A stretch of DNA of 64,000 nt from Psococerastis gibbosa (lineage: Eukaryota > Arthropoda > Insecta > Psocodea > Psocidae): the NCBI GenBank assembly GCA_963971405.1, contig OZ020490.1, positions 15,835,464 through 15,899,463 of the forward strand, written 5' to 3'. Positions within the stretch are counted from its first letter, which is position 1; every line of letters starts with the position of its first letter. This document shows, one piece after another, positions 52,127-63,660 of the stretch. The notes beneath the pieces were generated by a model. It saw only the letters and a program-made list of their open reading frames with translations. It ran no database searches and was not told where the DNA came from. The translations under genes and the position numbers were made by a program.

Positions 52127-53510
52127 GCCTAGGTGATGTGGCGCCCAGGGCGGACCGCTCCCTCCTCATTACGCTACTGAACCGAGTTGCCCTATAGATT
52201 TTGGTAGGAGTCAAAATGACACATAATTATTTATCAAGAAAACGAAACGCCATGGAAAATTTCCCGCAATGTAAAATCCCAGTTTGCAAGCACCAATCAA
52301 TGCGAAAGCAGTATTGGAAAGCCCGCTCATTAAAAGCAAACGACTAAAAAACCTGGATTTCAAATAAAGTGACTAAACATCATTATATAATGTAGAGTGG
52401 GCATTAATAAAAGCATAGTCCCTGGAATTAGGTTTTTAACCTTCAGTTACATTTTTTAATGTGTAGGGTATGGTATGAATCCTTCAGGGAATTTTTGTAT
52501 TCAAAGGGTACGCGTGCATCATCAGTGGCACTACGTAGGGTTCTCCCACCAAAAAAATGGACAACTTTAGAATTACCTGCCGTGATTGGGGGTCAATTCC
52601 CAATTATGGTACCCTTGATTTACTTATGGAGAACCCTCGCTCTGCGGCCCGATCATGGTGATTATAATACCGGGGTTAAGGCTGAGTGTTCAAAATGTTT
52701 TGTAAACTTGCTCGTTCCACAGCCACAAACATATAAAAGGGAACAGATGAAAAAATCTTAAAAAATACGAGCTTTCTGTGAAAGCTGTCTATTTCCCTTA
52801 CAGATTTACAACTGCTGTGCTACAAAATGGGCTTAAGGCTCTTTATCCAATTTTTTTAAGGTAATAATATTTCAGTTCAGAAAATATAAACTTCCTGCGA
52901 TAACTTGGATTTTTTATGAGCTTTTTATCTGTTCACTTTGTATCTCTGAATGAGCAATAAATTATTTTCGTCAAAAAATCAGCAAAATATCTTGTTTACA
53001 AAACAATTTGAACACTCAGCCGTAATATAATACCCTGATATTCAAAATTTAAATAAGATAATTTTACAATAGCTATTGCTATATGCTATTGCTATATGCT
53101 ATTCAATATGTGTTTGTTTACAGTTTTAACCCCAGAAGTAAGTAAATGCCAATCGCCATAATCTGCCCACTGATTGCTGATTGCTGACCTTGCCTTGGGT
53201 AGCGCATTCTTTCCCATAATTTATAATATTTCAATTTAATAATAAATAAAATTTTAACTAAGCAACTTCAGTTGACAATCTACACCCAAGTGATAGACCA
53301 ATAGTCCAATAACAGCTATTAATTTTAAAGCCGAATTTAATATAATTGAAATGATTAACAAAGTCAACTGCTATTTCATCGTAAAATGAATGAAAAAAAT
53401 AAGAAGCTATACGATAAGATAAGGTAGGCACTAAATTTGGGAATTAACCCCCAATCAGAGGAGGGCATTTTTGCCACATTGTTTTCTGTCATTTCTACAG
53501 GAAAGTGTTC
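52127..53510. other. unassigned AT-rich; 14-base tandem at 53073-53107
   Basis: GCTATTGCTATAT is repeated about 2.5 times. No gene supported. Confidence 0.4.
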
Positions 53511-53534
53511 CATTGCTACGAGCTAAAATTGTAG

Positions 53535-53610
53535 TCTATACGCAGTGCCATTGAAGATGTAAACCGCATGTTGGCGAAACGATTGGAAGTGCGTTCTCAA
53601 ACCGACTAGA
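53535..53610 (+). repeat. hammerhead-like dispersed repeat (copy 4)
   Basis: GTCTATACGCAGTGCCATTG, AAGATGTAAACCGCATG and TTGGCGAAACGATTGGAAGT. Confidence 0.5.
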
Positions 53611-53744
53611 GAGGCCTCGGGCCAAGAAACTTTTTGCAAAACGCCTCATGGTCTCAGGGGCGAAGACGCGGAAACCCCTAACCTGTACCTCCTCGTGGTG
53701 AAGATGGAAGCGCGTAATGGCGACTAAACAGATAGGGGACCCAG

Positions 53745-53832
53745 TTTGAAATGAAATGAAAAAACGACTTTATTGCCAACAAAAGGCGAACAATAAGACT
53801 ATAAAATCTTGTTTTCATGCTAACCTTACTTA
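53745..53832 (-). mobile_element. LINE 3'-end remnant
   Basis: Minus strand: AACAAGATTTTATAGTCTTA, TTGTTCGCCTTTTGTTGGCA, AATAAAGTCG and a TTTCATTTCATTTCA tail. Confidence 0.65.
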
Positions 53833-53895
53833 AGCCGGGATTAGCGGTAAACACAGTATTTTCTGTGCAGGGCACACTTTTGTCCTGGGATTTGG

Positions 53896-54042
53896 AAACC
53901 AGTCCCGGCCATGCTTCGGAGGACATGTAGAGCAGGCGGTCTCGGGCCTTCCTAGTTGAGTGTAAGAGAGGGCTTTAGAGCCCTAACTCCGCTAGGTTGG
54001 CTTAGTAATAGAACAAAAAAGTCAATATTTATTTATTTATTT
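53896..54042 (+). repeat. SINE-A copy, head missing
   Basis: ATGCTTCGGAGGACATGTAG, CCCTAACTCCGCTAGGTTGG and TTTATTTATTTATTT tail. Confidence 0.8.
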
Positions 54043-54555
54043 AAGGTGGAGGAGCATAAAGAGTCAATGGCATAAGGATGGTAACGGGAAACAACTGCAT
54101 TACAATTTGTTGTAGTCATCATGCCATGATAGATAGAAGAGTCATTAGAAGAAGAAGTAGAAGAAGACATAGACGAAATAGCTTGGACTGCAATATTTCC
54201 AACATGAGGCACAGGGTTTCTACAAGCCTCTGCACATGGTTCTCCAATCACATAGAACTCTAGGAAACATGAGCTTTAAGCTAAAATGGGTAATATCCAT
54301 TATCCAATAGGTGATTTGTATTATCTATCGGTAGTAAGTTTCCTCATTTACTATTGAGACTCAAGATCAAGGCTACGACATTGGGCCAATACCGGTACTT
54401 TCATCACTGCACCGACTGATCATTCTTTCTACACCATTTCGTAATTCTGTGATGCACTATATTGCTCTACCATTTCCTACTTTATGGTTTTCCTTATACT
54501 ACGTCCACATATGCTATCGGTCGAAAAAATAAACAATTCATAGGTCAGTCGCGCA

Positions 54556-54850
54556 ATGGTTGACTTACTGTTTTCGCATCACCTAAGGGGGGGGGGTCCA
54601 AGCCTTGGACCCCAAGGTACGGCATTGGCGCTACAACAGCCTTCCATCCAGCCCTAGGGCGTCTTGATGGGATAGTGTGAGTCCCGAAATCCGAAATGGT
54701 TGACTTACTTTCCGCACCTTATCCCCTAGGGGGGTCTGGGGTCCGGCATTGCCACTTCCACAGCCTTCGATCTAGCCCTAGGACGTCTTGGTGAGTCCCA
54801 AAATGGTTGACTTACTTTCCGCAGCTTATCCCCAACGGGGGTATGTACGA
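54556..54850. repeat. tandem repeat, units about 140 and 107 bases
   Basis: ATGGTTGACTTACT starts units at 54556, 54696 and 54803 (last truncated); shared CAGCCTTC and CTAGCCCTAGGACGTCTTG-type blocks. Confidence 0.8.
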
Positions 54851-54899
54851 CACATGGTTAATCGGCGATTCTACTGTAATTAATATACAGTTTCTTGAT

Positions 54900-55208
54900 C
54901 AGGGGAGGATTTGGCTTTTGTGCGGATGTAGGCACTGCCCTTGTCGCGGACATTAATAATGATTGAATTATTGTATGTGTAGTGGAGGGGGGGGGGGGGG
55001 TGGAGTCCCTAATAAAGTCACTATTTTTTTTTTAAATGTTTATAATCAAAATAACCTTCTTTCCTTCCCTTAACTAAAATGTTTAACATATATATATATT
55101 TTTTAATTTTCTAATTTAATTTAAATATTATGCACACAAAAAAAATTAAAGTACGCGCGCGCGGATACAGGCATTTGCCACAGTTGCCTACTGGTAAATC
55201 CGCCACTG
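54900..55208. mobile_element. hAT-type MITE
   Basis: Ends CAGGGGAGGATTTGG and GGTAAATCCGCCACTG; flanking 8-mers TTCTTGAT and TTCTTGTT match at 7 of 8. Contains a poly-G run and CGCGCGCG near the right end. Confidence 0.75.
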
Positions 55209-55317
55209 TTCTTGTTACTAAAAATCCAATCAATTTAGATAAATTAAAACAAGCAAGCGTGGTAGGGCTGAGCTGCAGGTTACTAGCAGCAGGGCCGTAG
55301 CCACAAATCAAATTGTT

Positions 55318-55366
55318 TCGGGGGGGGGGGGTCCATCTGACGTCATTGGAGGTTGAGGTAACCTCA
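55318..55366. repeat. R1 poly-G section fragment
   Basis: G run then GTCCATCTGACGTCATTGGA, matching R1's CACCTGACGTCACTGGAGG. Confidence 0.55.
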
Positions 55367-55601
55367 ATATACAGGTATTTAAAATTCCGTTCCATCTCGT
55401 GCACGCTGTAAATATTTCCGGACCTCCTGGACCCCCCCCCCTCTGCCTTGTACAAAAATTTTAAGAAATGAGAATACTCATCATAAACAATTTTTGCAGC
55501 AAATTACAAAAATCTGTATGGGCGCTACGTCGCGTCGCTACACTAGCAGCGTCGCAGGTGGCGGATAGCGAAAAGGCCACCAGATGTGGCTAGCTGCGAA
55601 T

Positions 55602-55788
55602 CATGGCCTTAGCCAAGGGGGGGGGGGTTCATGGGGGTCAAACCCCCCCCCCCCCCCCCAAATGAAATGGTTTCATACAAGATAGAATCGATCGGATTTT
55701 GAGAGGAAAAATAAAAACCACCATGTAATACCCAATGGAATTTCTAAACCCTCCCCCCCCCCCGAAAAAAATCCTGGCAACGGCCTTG
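55602..55788. mobile_element. hAT-type MITE with perfect target duplication
   Basis: Ends CATGGCCTTAGCCAAGG and CCTGGCAACGGCCTTG; identical 8-mers CTGCGAAT at 55594-55601 and 55789-55796. Same family as 13973-14150. Confidence 0.88.
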
Positions 55789-56239
55789 CTGCGAATATAA
55801 CGAATAAGTACTCCCTGACTAAGCAGCGGCACAATCGGAGGATGTGGTGGCAAGTCTGGTGGTGCAGGCTTGCCAAGAAAAAGCCACAGTAGCCCGAGGA
55901 TGGCTATGTGACGGGGCGAATCGTTGACGTCACTAAACAAGCAAACAGTACTAGGGCACTCTTTTGTCCTGGGGTTGGGAAACTGTCCCCGAAGGCGGAG
56001 GAACTCAATGGAGAGTCATCGGCAGAAGCATATTGAAGGAAACGGAAAACCATTGCATTACAATTCCCTAGTACAGCCATCATGACTTAGTACATTCGAT
56101 ACTAGACTTCCTTTTGGGGAGTCCGAAGTACGGTATCTACGCGTTAGCAATTGCCATGATAATCGCCAATCTTCGATAGAAGAGGCATTCGAAGAAGAAG
56201 TGTGTATTAGCTCAATGATGGAGAGTAACATCAAAATAA

Positions 56240-56430
56240 ATAATTACAACAGTGTTTCCGCTCGTACTCGGTGTACGGGGAAGGGTTGTGCTCTTGATGG
56301 AGAGAAGGAACCACACAGGTTGGATTCAAAAACTCGTCTCATATATTTTACAATTACATGGGCTGACGCCCCAATTACAGTACTGTGAGCCGATTGGTCC
56401 CCCACTCCAGTGCAACCCTAACCACTACGT
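56240..56430 (+). repeat. dispersed repeat family D, copy 2
   Basis: CCGCTCGTACTCGGTGTACG, TGTGAGCCGATTGGTCCCCC and ACTCCAGTGCAACC are the inverse of 11425-11640. Confidence 0.65.
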
Positions 56431-57460
56431 CAATGGAGAAGGCAGTGGCGGATTAAGCCCACCACATTTACTAATCTGGTTCATATTGTATGACTTTGTA
56501 TGTTAGGCCAATTCCTGCTGGAAGTTGGCCTTAACAAACAGTATATAGCTTAATATTATATTAAATATTATTATTAGAGTGACCTCTACGTTTAGAACTG
56601 AGGCATCACTATTTCCGACGCATAATTAATTTAATAATTTTTATAATAATATGCTCTATTCATTACATTCTAATATACAAACATTCTTTACAAATAGACA
56701 ATAGACAATAGACAATACAAACTGTGTTTACAAAGAATGAAGCGTTTAAAAAAATATACATACATTATATATAATTTTTCCCTTTGGACATTTTTCTTCA
56801 ATCAGCAACAACAGACTCCTACTTATTCAAATTAAAGATAAAGAACTAAAAATCACTGTTTTTTTTTGTCAAAATATCAACATGAATGCTCGCGTCCTTA
56901 TGTTTTTCTCCCCTTGCATTTTTGAAAAACATTGATATCTGCAATGAGGTGAATTGATAAAAAACTAAAATAGTATCGAGCTATACAGCTCATAGAGGGC
57001 AATCAACTATCCAAACTATCATGCCATTCAGATCTCATTAGATAAGGCAAATATGAAAAATACAAGAAAAAATTTGGTGTCCTTAAGTTTTTCTCCGCCA
57101 CTGTATATATACATATCATAGTCACGACAGTCTGCATCATTTACGTCCTTATATACGATATTGTATAACAGCCAATCCCAATGTTTTGCATCACAGATGA
57201 TTTTGCTATAATAGGGAAAGTAACGCGTCAGACAGTTTTTGCTAAATTATCTCATAAGTGAATGAAGATTATGATGGATAAGGAAAATATTTTATAGCTG
57301 TTAATAGGTTTCATTAACGTCTGTCTATGGAGGAGTTATAATACTGGTGTAATATTGAGAGGGTCACTGCATGAGGAGTATGCCTTATGATTATACGTTA
57401 GTTGCGCCCACTGGTCCCTTGGCCTATTTTTCGTAGACATTCAATGACGAAATTAACCGT
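56431..57460. other. unassigned AT-rich; (AATAGAC)n at 56694-56717
   Basis: CAGTGGCGGATTAAGCCC at 56446 looks like a hAT left end and TCTCCGCCACTG at 57091-57102 like a right end, but the flanks do not match. Confidence 0.4.
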
Positions 57461-57489
57461 TTTTCCTTGTATTATGAGCATAAGTGTTA

Positions 57490-57560
57490 CAGTAATGAGG
57501 TTCGCCAGGTATTGTATGAATGGGGGTTCGAATCCCCCATTGTAGAAAAAAACAAGCCTT
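57490..57560 (+). repeat. tRNA-like T-arm, probable SINE or pseudo-tRNA
   Basis: ATGGGGGTTCGAATCCCCCAT is a perfect seven-base-pair T-arm with B-box; the upstream part does not form D and anticodon arms convincingly. A direct repeat GTACACGAAAGGAGCC follows at 57574 and 57600. Confidence 0.5.
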
Positions 57561-57779
57561 ACTGCACGGTGGGGTACACGAAAGGAGCCTCCACCAGGGG
57601 TACACGAAAGGAGCCACCACGAAGATCGCTTTTACCTACTGCTATTCTAGTAAATCGATCGGGCGTACCCTGGGCAACGTCAAATCCCAATTTGACGGCA
57701 GATCCTTTCACCACCGAGAGCCGGAGAAGAAGAACGAACCACGGCGAATTGTAGTCAAGAATATGAGTACACAATTTGA

Positions 57780-58267
57780 AAGCAATAGGTCCAGCAGTCT
57801 TGTGGTAGTTTTGTCTCTCAAATGTACATTGTATTTATGTATTGATTATATTAATTATATTATATTGATTGATTGAGTTTTGGCTCAGTCAGTCACCCAG
57901 TAACTTTTCTAACATAGACCGCATTAGAGGCCTAGTAATAATGTCTTGAAGGACTTTTTATGGACCCAGGCCTTCTTATAGTGGCCCATAGGTCCTTGTC
58001 CAATGCCAACGACCCCATGGACTCCGTACATTATTTATATTGTTTCCGTATACATTTTGTCCATTAACAAACTGGTATACGTCCTCGATGTCAACCTACA
58101 CCGGCTACAAGCGATAATGGACAAGCTGAGACAAGTTTACCATTGACGCAATGAAACAGGCGAAAGCATGACTTAGTGCTCTGTTCTTAGCTTACGGGTG
58201 ATTGAACCCACTATGGATTCTAAGCCTGGCCGCAGGGGCACCTGTGATTTTGAACCTCACGGTAAAT
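57780..58267. other. unassigned
   Basis: No supported feature. Confidence 0.4.
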
Positions 58268-58386
58268 AAAAAGAACCGGTCCGAGTTTACTCGAACATGC
58301 TTTCCAATTTATCAAAATTAGTAGACTGAGAAAATGAGTAATTTCATTGTAAATAATTTTCCTATGGTTAAATATCCGATATTAGC
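58268..58386 (-). repeat. R1 end fragment
   Basis: AAGAACCGGTCCGAGTTTAC to CCTATGGTTAAATATCCGAT, cut just before the poly-G site. Confidence 0.85.
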
Positions 58387-58484
58387 CTAACACCGTTTGG
58401 CCGGATTATTTTGAATTATATACTTGTATAGGCTCAGTTTCCAACCAGTTACCAATAGGTACCAAAAATAATGAAATAACAAAC

Positions 58485-59330
58485 AAGAACCGGTCCGAGC
58501 TTACTCGAACATGCTTTCCAATTCATCAATTAGTAGATGGAGAAGATGAGTAATTTCATGGTAAATAATTAAATTTCCGATATCTAGGGGGGGGGGGGGG
58601 GTGTCCACCTGACGTCACTGGAGGTGAGGTAAATTCTAGATAGGTCAGACCAACACATTACCACACAGCAATACTGGCAGGGCACGCAATGCATTTGACC
58701 GTGAATTTTCTATCATTAAAAAAAAAAAAAAAACATTTTTTTGTACAAAACCAAATACTTTTCTGGGAAAGCAACGCGTCCGGTTTCGTTACTCAATTTA
58801 ACACCTAAAACATACCTGAAAGTAGAAATCATCGATAGAAAGGTATCACAGAAAAATTATTTTTTAGTCATTTTTCATGAAAATTTAGTTATTTCTATTT
58901 TTTTACCCCCAGAAGCAAACTATCAAGGGGCAAGCGACCCCCCGCATTTTATCAACATTAATAACAACTGCAATATATGTGAATTTAAAAGAAATCGTTG
59001 AAGCCGTTTTCGGGAAATAATTTTTTTAGACTTTTTTTTTTTAGTTTTTTGAGAATAAACCCCCCCCCCCTCCCCAAATTGAGTTAGACCCAAATAAAAA
59101 AAATGGTTCCGAGGCATGATTTTTGTAAACCTACATGCCACATTTCATCAAAATCGACGGAGTAGTTTGCCCAAAAATCGACGCACAGACAGACAGAACG
59201 ACAGACATTTCGTAAAAACCACTTTTTTGGGTTCCTGGTACCTCAAAACGTGTAAATCCGTTGAAATCTCGGAATCAAAAATTTCTACCGTCACAAAGCT
59301 TTCATTATACTACGTATAAATTAGAAAGCA
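58485..59330 (-). repeat. R1 repeat, full length (846 bases)
   Basis: Collinear with the 44824 copy from AAGAACCGGTCCGAGCTTAC to TACTACGTATAAATTAGAAAGC-type hairpin. Confidence 0.92.
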
Positions 59331-59894
59331 ATTAACAAATTTCAAACAAAACAAATACCTAAAATGTCATCATGCATCAATACGAACCTGCGATAATATT
59401 TCGCAACCAAGGCTCTAAATCTTTTAGTGCTCTAATTCAGTTCATACGCAGGCTGTAAATCTTATAAATAGATAGTAAATATATACAGATTAACACTCAC
59501 ACGATAAGATGATTTTTCTCTCCAGCAATTAAAATATCAACGCAGAATGTATCAACTTACCTGAAAGCAGAAATATGAGTTTGTCAATTTACACATAAAA
59601 AGTTCTATACTTAGACAGAGTAATACAAATAAAAACGTATCCTTTTTAGTTTTCTAATTTCTAACTTTTTAACTAATATTTTGAATACATTAAAAAAAAT
59701 AACTTTGTCAAGTTTTTATAGAAACACTAAATAAAACACGACCATTTTCGACCTTATATCATCGTCAATTAGTGGCTAAATAAGACTACATATAATGGAA
59801 TATAACAAAATGTAACTTTTATTTCGCCAAAACAGGTAATATTTCCGTTTTTTAATACTAAAAATTATTAAAAAGCACAAGTTTAATGACGTAT
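59331..59894. other. unassigned AT-rich
   Basis: No supported feature. Confidence 0.4.
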
Positions 59895-59895
59895 G

Positions 59896-60130
59896 ACGGC
59901 CATTCCACCTGAGAATTTACATGAAAAATTGACTTTGTCATTGACGTTTATTTTGTTTTAAGGAGACTATTATGTAGATACTCAACGTATCTATTATAAA
60001 TTAAGTTATGATATGGTAGCAGACATCTTTAATAAGTCTCTAAGTATCTACATAATAGTCTCCTTAAAACAAAACAAAAGACAATGACGAAGTCAATTTT
60101 TCAAGTAAATTCGCCGGTGGAATGGCCGCC
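59896..60130. mobile_element. GGCGG-family foldback MITE
   Basis: GACGGCCATTCCACCTGAG and CCGGTGGAATGGCCGCC ends; arms share TTAAGGAGACTATTATGTAG and its inverse. Arms about 95 bases. Confidence 0.8.
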
Positions 60131-60597
60131 TTTGCGTTGTAGCTTTCATTTTGCATGCACAGTATGTATAGGTACAGTGTAGGTTCGGAATAATAAAAAA
60201 ACCAAAAGAAATACAGTAAGTAAAAATATTTCAGTCAATACTTACAGATTATTATGAAAAGCAAGGTTTTGCTAATTGAGGCAACAAACGCGAATTTCGG
60301 ACCGCTAGGGAACTGAGAACTCCGCCATAGACGGTCCCAAGCCCGTTTGAGAAAGGAGGAGGGGTGGTAGTGGCGGCGGGGAACCCAAGTTGTCCAATGC
60401 CAATGGCTCCAATGGCGGAAGATGCTGCCTAGAAACACCTAGCTACTCCTTTCTGCTGTCAAATTTTTCCTATTCCAATGGAGCTCAAGGGTTTTACCCA
60501 CACATGGTAGGAGAGGCCCATTGTAAGACGCCATACTGGGTTCGGCACAAGTGCAAGGGAGTGCAAAAAACAAGTGAACACAGTTCTTTATAGGACA
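60131..60597. other. unassigned
   Basis: No supported feature. Confidence 0.4.
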
Positions 60598-60742
60598 CAA
60601 GGACGGATACAGGGGGGGGGGGGGGTAGCTGCCCCCAAAATTTGGTAAACCTATTGTAAATTAATTTATTACGCTCTAATTTAATCGATCCTACATATGT
60701 GTTTCCTATTTTCCCAAAAGAAATGGGCTGGATCCGTCCCTG
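60598..60742. mobile_element. hAT-type MITE
   Basis: Ends CAAGGACGGATACAGG and GCTGGATCCGTCCCTG; flanking 8-mers ATAGGACA and ATAGGAGA match at 7 of 8. Confidence 0.8.
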
Positions 60743-61227
60743 ATAGGAGAGATGGGACATCCGAACGCGCCAAAAATGTTTTTTGAACCCTGTAGTCAGC
60801 CACCAGCAGCCCTATTACGGTGATTTGCAATTAACATATCAGGGTTCATTCAATTGTTTTTTTTTTTTTTTAATGAGTGCAAAATTCGCGGGAAATTAAA
60901 ATTGATAAATTAATCGGTTATATTTTTGGTGAGTTTTCAATTTTTTCTCCCAAATACAGTATGTAGACACATTAATTAAAATTCTTAATATATTTCACAA
61001 TTCTACCTGTAGATTTTAATGTAGTATTTCATTCAATTAAAAACAATGAAAACTTTCTTTTGTATTCAAATAACTTATTAATTTGAATTTCCCACGCATA
61101 ATTTAACACCATCACGTGGCACCTAACTAATGTGTCATTAAAAAGTAAACCCCGGTTTTGCGTTAATCCCAAGTCGCCATAATAGGGCTTCTGGTACATT
61201 TTTTTCAATGGTTGGTCATTGGAAACG
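60743..61227. other. unassigned AT-rich
   Basis: No supported feature. Confidence 0.4.
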
Positions 61228-61395
61228 TGGCATCACTTCGGTGTCAAGGTGGTAGCGTGCTTGTAATTGAGCGAGTCTCTACACACGATACGTTCGGAGA
61301 CGTGTCGTAACTCCACACAAGTATTAAATTACGTACTGAGGTGACTGTAGAGGTCAATCGGCTACATTTACTCAATTGTTTGGATGCGATTTACG
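61228..61395 (+). repeat. SINE-B copy
   Basis: CACTTCGGTGTCAAGGTGGT, AGCGAGTCTCTACACACGAT, GAGGTGACTGTAGAGGTCAA, tail TCAATTGTTTGGATGCG. Confidence 0.75.
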
Positions 61396-61482
61396 TTTAA
61401 TTTTTAAAAAAAAATTACTTCAGGTAGCTCCAGGAATTAAAAAATGTACAAGCGCACTTGGATGTCCCATCTTTCCCATCTT

Positions 61483-61770
61483 GTGGAAGCATACTGTTGA
61501 CATTGGGCACCCTTGGAGCATCCCTTACCTTACTTTACCAACGGATAATCAATGGGTCATCCCAGGCCTGTACCCAAGGGGAAGGGGGGGGGGATTTTCT
61601 TATATGAAAGATAGGTTGTTGTTAAGTGGAAGCATACTGTTGACATTGGGCACCCTTGGAGCATCCCTTACCTTACCAACGGATAATCATTGGGTCATCC
61701 CAGGCCCGTACCCAAGGGGGGGGGGGGGGGTGGCATGCCTCCAACTAAATTTGATAAAAAAAAATAATAA
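61483..61770. repeat. tandem duplication (unit 143) including a hAT left end
   Basis: GTGGAAGCATACTGTTGACA occurs at 61483 and 61626. Each unit includes host sequence, GGTCATCC and the hAT terminus CAGGCCxGTACCCAAGG. Confidence 0.9.
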
Positions 61771-61829
61771 ATAATGGTACAGTTTTAGCTAAAACTACAA
61801 AAATCACTACGGATGTACCTATCATTTAT

Positions 61830-61869
61830 AAAAGAACCGGTCCGAGTTTACTCGAACATGCTTTCCAAA
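61830..61869 (-). repeat. R1 end fragment
   Basis: AAAAGAACCGGTCCGAGTTT, ACTCGAACATGCTTTCC, then breaks off. Confidence 0.85.
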
Positions 61870-62233
61870 CACAAAACATGCAATCCAAAAAGCACAATGT
61901 AGATGACAATTTCAATTTGCAAAAGCTCCCTAAAGTTACGGCATATTAGCCTGGGGAGGGCCCTCCGTAGGAAGTATGGACTGTACTCAGGCTCGAAAGG
62001 AGGGGAGTCCACTACTGGCTAAAACTGGAATTTAGTGACAGTTGTCGCTCTCACTTCATAACATTAAAAATTATGACAGCTCCAAGTCTTTACATATAAA
62101 GATGCACTTTACATAATCATAAAGACTGAGGTGCGGGGTGAAATTTTAACAAAACGGGGACACCCACACCTATACAACACCTTGTAAGGTCAGTACTACG
62201 CACAGCCAAGTCTGAGCGATTGGATCCTATACT

Positions 62234-63080
62234 AAAAGAACCGTTCCGAGATTACTCGAACATGCTTTCCAATTTATCAAAATTAGTAGATAGAGAAAAT
62301 GAGTAATTTCATGGTAAATAATTTTCCTATGGTTAAATTATCTCGGGGGGGGGGGGGGGTTGTCCACCTGACGTCACTGGAGGTGAGGTAAATTCTAGAT
62401 AGGTCAGACCAACACATTAACACACAACAATAATGGCAGGGCACGCAATGCATTTGAGCGTGAATTTTCTATCATTTAAAAAAAAAACATTTTTTTGTAC
62501 AAAACAAAATACTTTTCGGGAAAGCAACCTGTACGGTTTCGTGTTACTCAATCTAACACCTAAAACATACTTGAAAGTATAAATAATCGATATATAGGTT
62601 TCGTAGAAAAATTATTTTGTGGTCATTTTTCATTAAAATTTAGTTATTTTTATTTTTTTACCCCCAGAAGCAAACTATCAAGGGGCAAGCGACCCCCCGC
62701 ATTTTATCAACATTAATAACAACTGCAATATATGTGAATTTAAAAGAAATCGTTGGAGCCGTTTTAGGGAAATAATTTTTTTAGACTTTTTTTTGGATTT
62801 TTTTGAGAATAAAACCCCCCCAAATTGAGTTAGCCCCAAATAAAAAAAATGGTCCGGAGGTATGATTTTTGTGAACCTACGTGCCGAATTTCATCAAAAT
62901 CGACCGAGTAGTTTGCCCGGAAATCGACGCACAGACAGACAGAGCGACAGACAGACATTTCGTAAAAACCACTTTTTTGGGTTCCTGGGACCGCAAAACG
63001 CGTAAATCCGTTGAAATCTCGGAATCGAAAATTTCGACCATCACAAAGCTTTCCTTATACTACGTATAAATTGGAAAGCA
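62234..63080 (-). repeat. R1 repeat, full-length 847-base copy
   Basis: Collinear with 44824-45670; poly-G run at 62345-62359; end hairpin intact. Confidence 0.93.
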
Positions 63081-63421
63081 AAAATTTGTTCTTGCCCCCC
63101 CCCCCCCCCAAATTAAATCCTGGGTACGGGCCTGGGTCATCCCCAAACAGATTGGTTAAAATATTTTTTATTTAAGTTAAAATACTTATGTTATAAATCC
63201 GGTTCATTTAATTGGTACAGGAATATTTTCTTCGCAATATTATAAGGTGTTTTTAATTTTTGCTGTTATACCTTTTCCATGAATTTGATAATCCGGAAAA
63301 CCACTGTACCAAAACTAAAGAATTCCTCGTTAGTACTACCTATATGTATGAATTAATCTTCAGTTAATTGAACGGACAAAAATATAAACCAAGCTAGTTC
63401 ACTCAGTAGCTTTAAGAAAAT

Positions 63422-63491
63422 GAAATCTCGGAATCGAAAATTTCGACCGTCACAAAGCTTTCCTTATACTACGTATACATTGGAAAGCAAT
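63422..63491 (-). repeat. R1 end fragment
   Basis: GAAATCTCGGAATCGAAAAT and the end hairpin, fused directly to a LINE 3' UTR. Confidence 0.85.
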
Positions 63492-63660
63492 AATTAAACA
63501 ATATACTGTATCTTAGATAACGCTTGAGACTCTCTTCGGTCTTATAATGGTGACGACATTGGATCCCCCCGCCCCCCCCCCCCTGTATATATTTTTCCTT
63601 CTTTTCTTCTTCTCTTGTTTCTTTTCTAATTAATTTTAAGAATTCATCAATTATCAATCA
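63490..63660 (+). mobile_element. LINE 3' UTR fragment
   Basis: AATTAAACAATATACTGTAT, AACGCTTGAGACTCT, TATAATGGTGACGACATTGG and a poly-C run, collinear with 44565-44720. The coding part is missing. Confidence 0.7.

Larger units (their letters stand above)
61701..63134. mobile_element. hAT-type element carrying an R1 insertion
   Basis: Terminal repeats CAGGCCCGTACCCA and TGGGTACGGGCCTG are perfect inverses, with identical 8-mers GGTCATCC at 61693-61700 and 63135-63142. The interior holds an R1 scrap (61830-61869) and a full R1 (62234-63080); without them the element is about 550 bases. Confidence 0.9.

Noticed and set aside
56446..57102. hAT element with CAGTGGCGG/CCGCCACTG ends
   Set aside because: Flanking 8-mers (GGAGAAGG and TATATATA) do not match; probably two unrelated ends.
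57490..57560. Functional tRNA gene
   Set aside because: Good T-arm only; D-arm, anticodon arm and acceptor stem could not be formed by eye.
61376..61774. 132-codon plus-strand frame
   Set aside because: It spans a tandem DNA duplication and hAT terminus; the repeated protein words are a consequence of that, with no domain.
35307..63080. R1 repeats as a CRISPR-like array
   Set aside because: Repeats are 847 bases, on both strands, irregularly spaced, in a eukaryotic genome.
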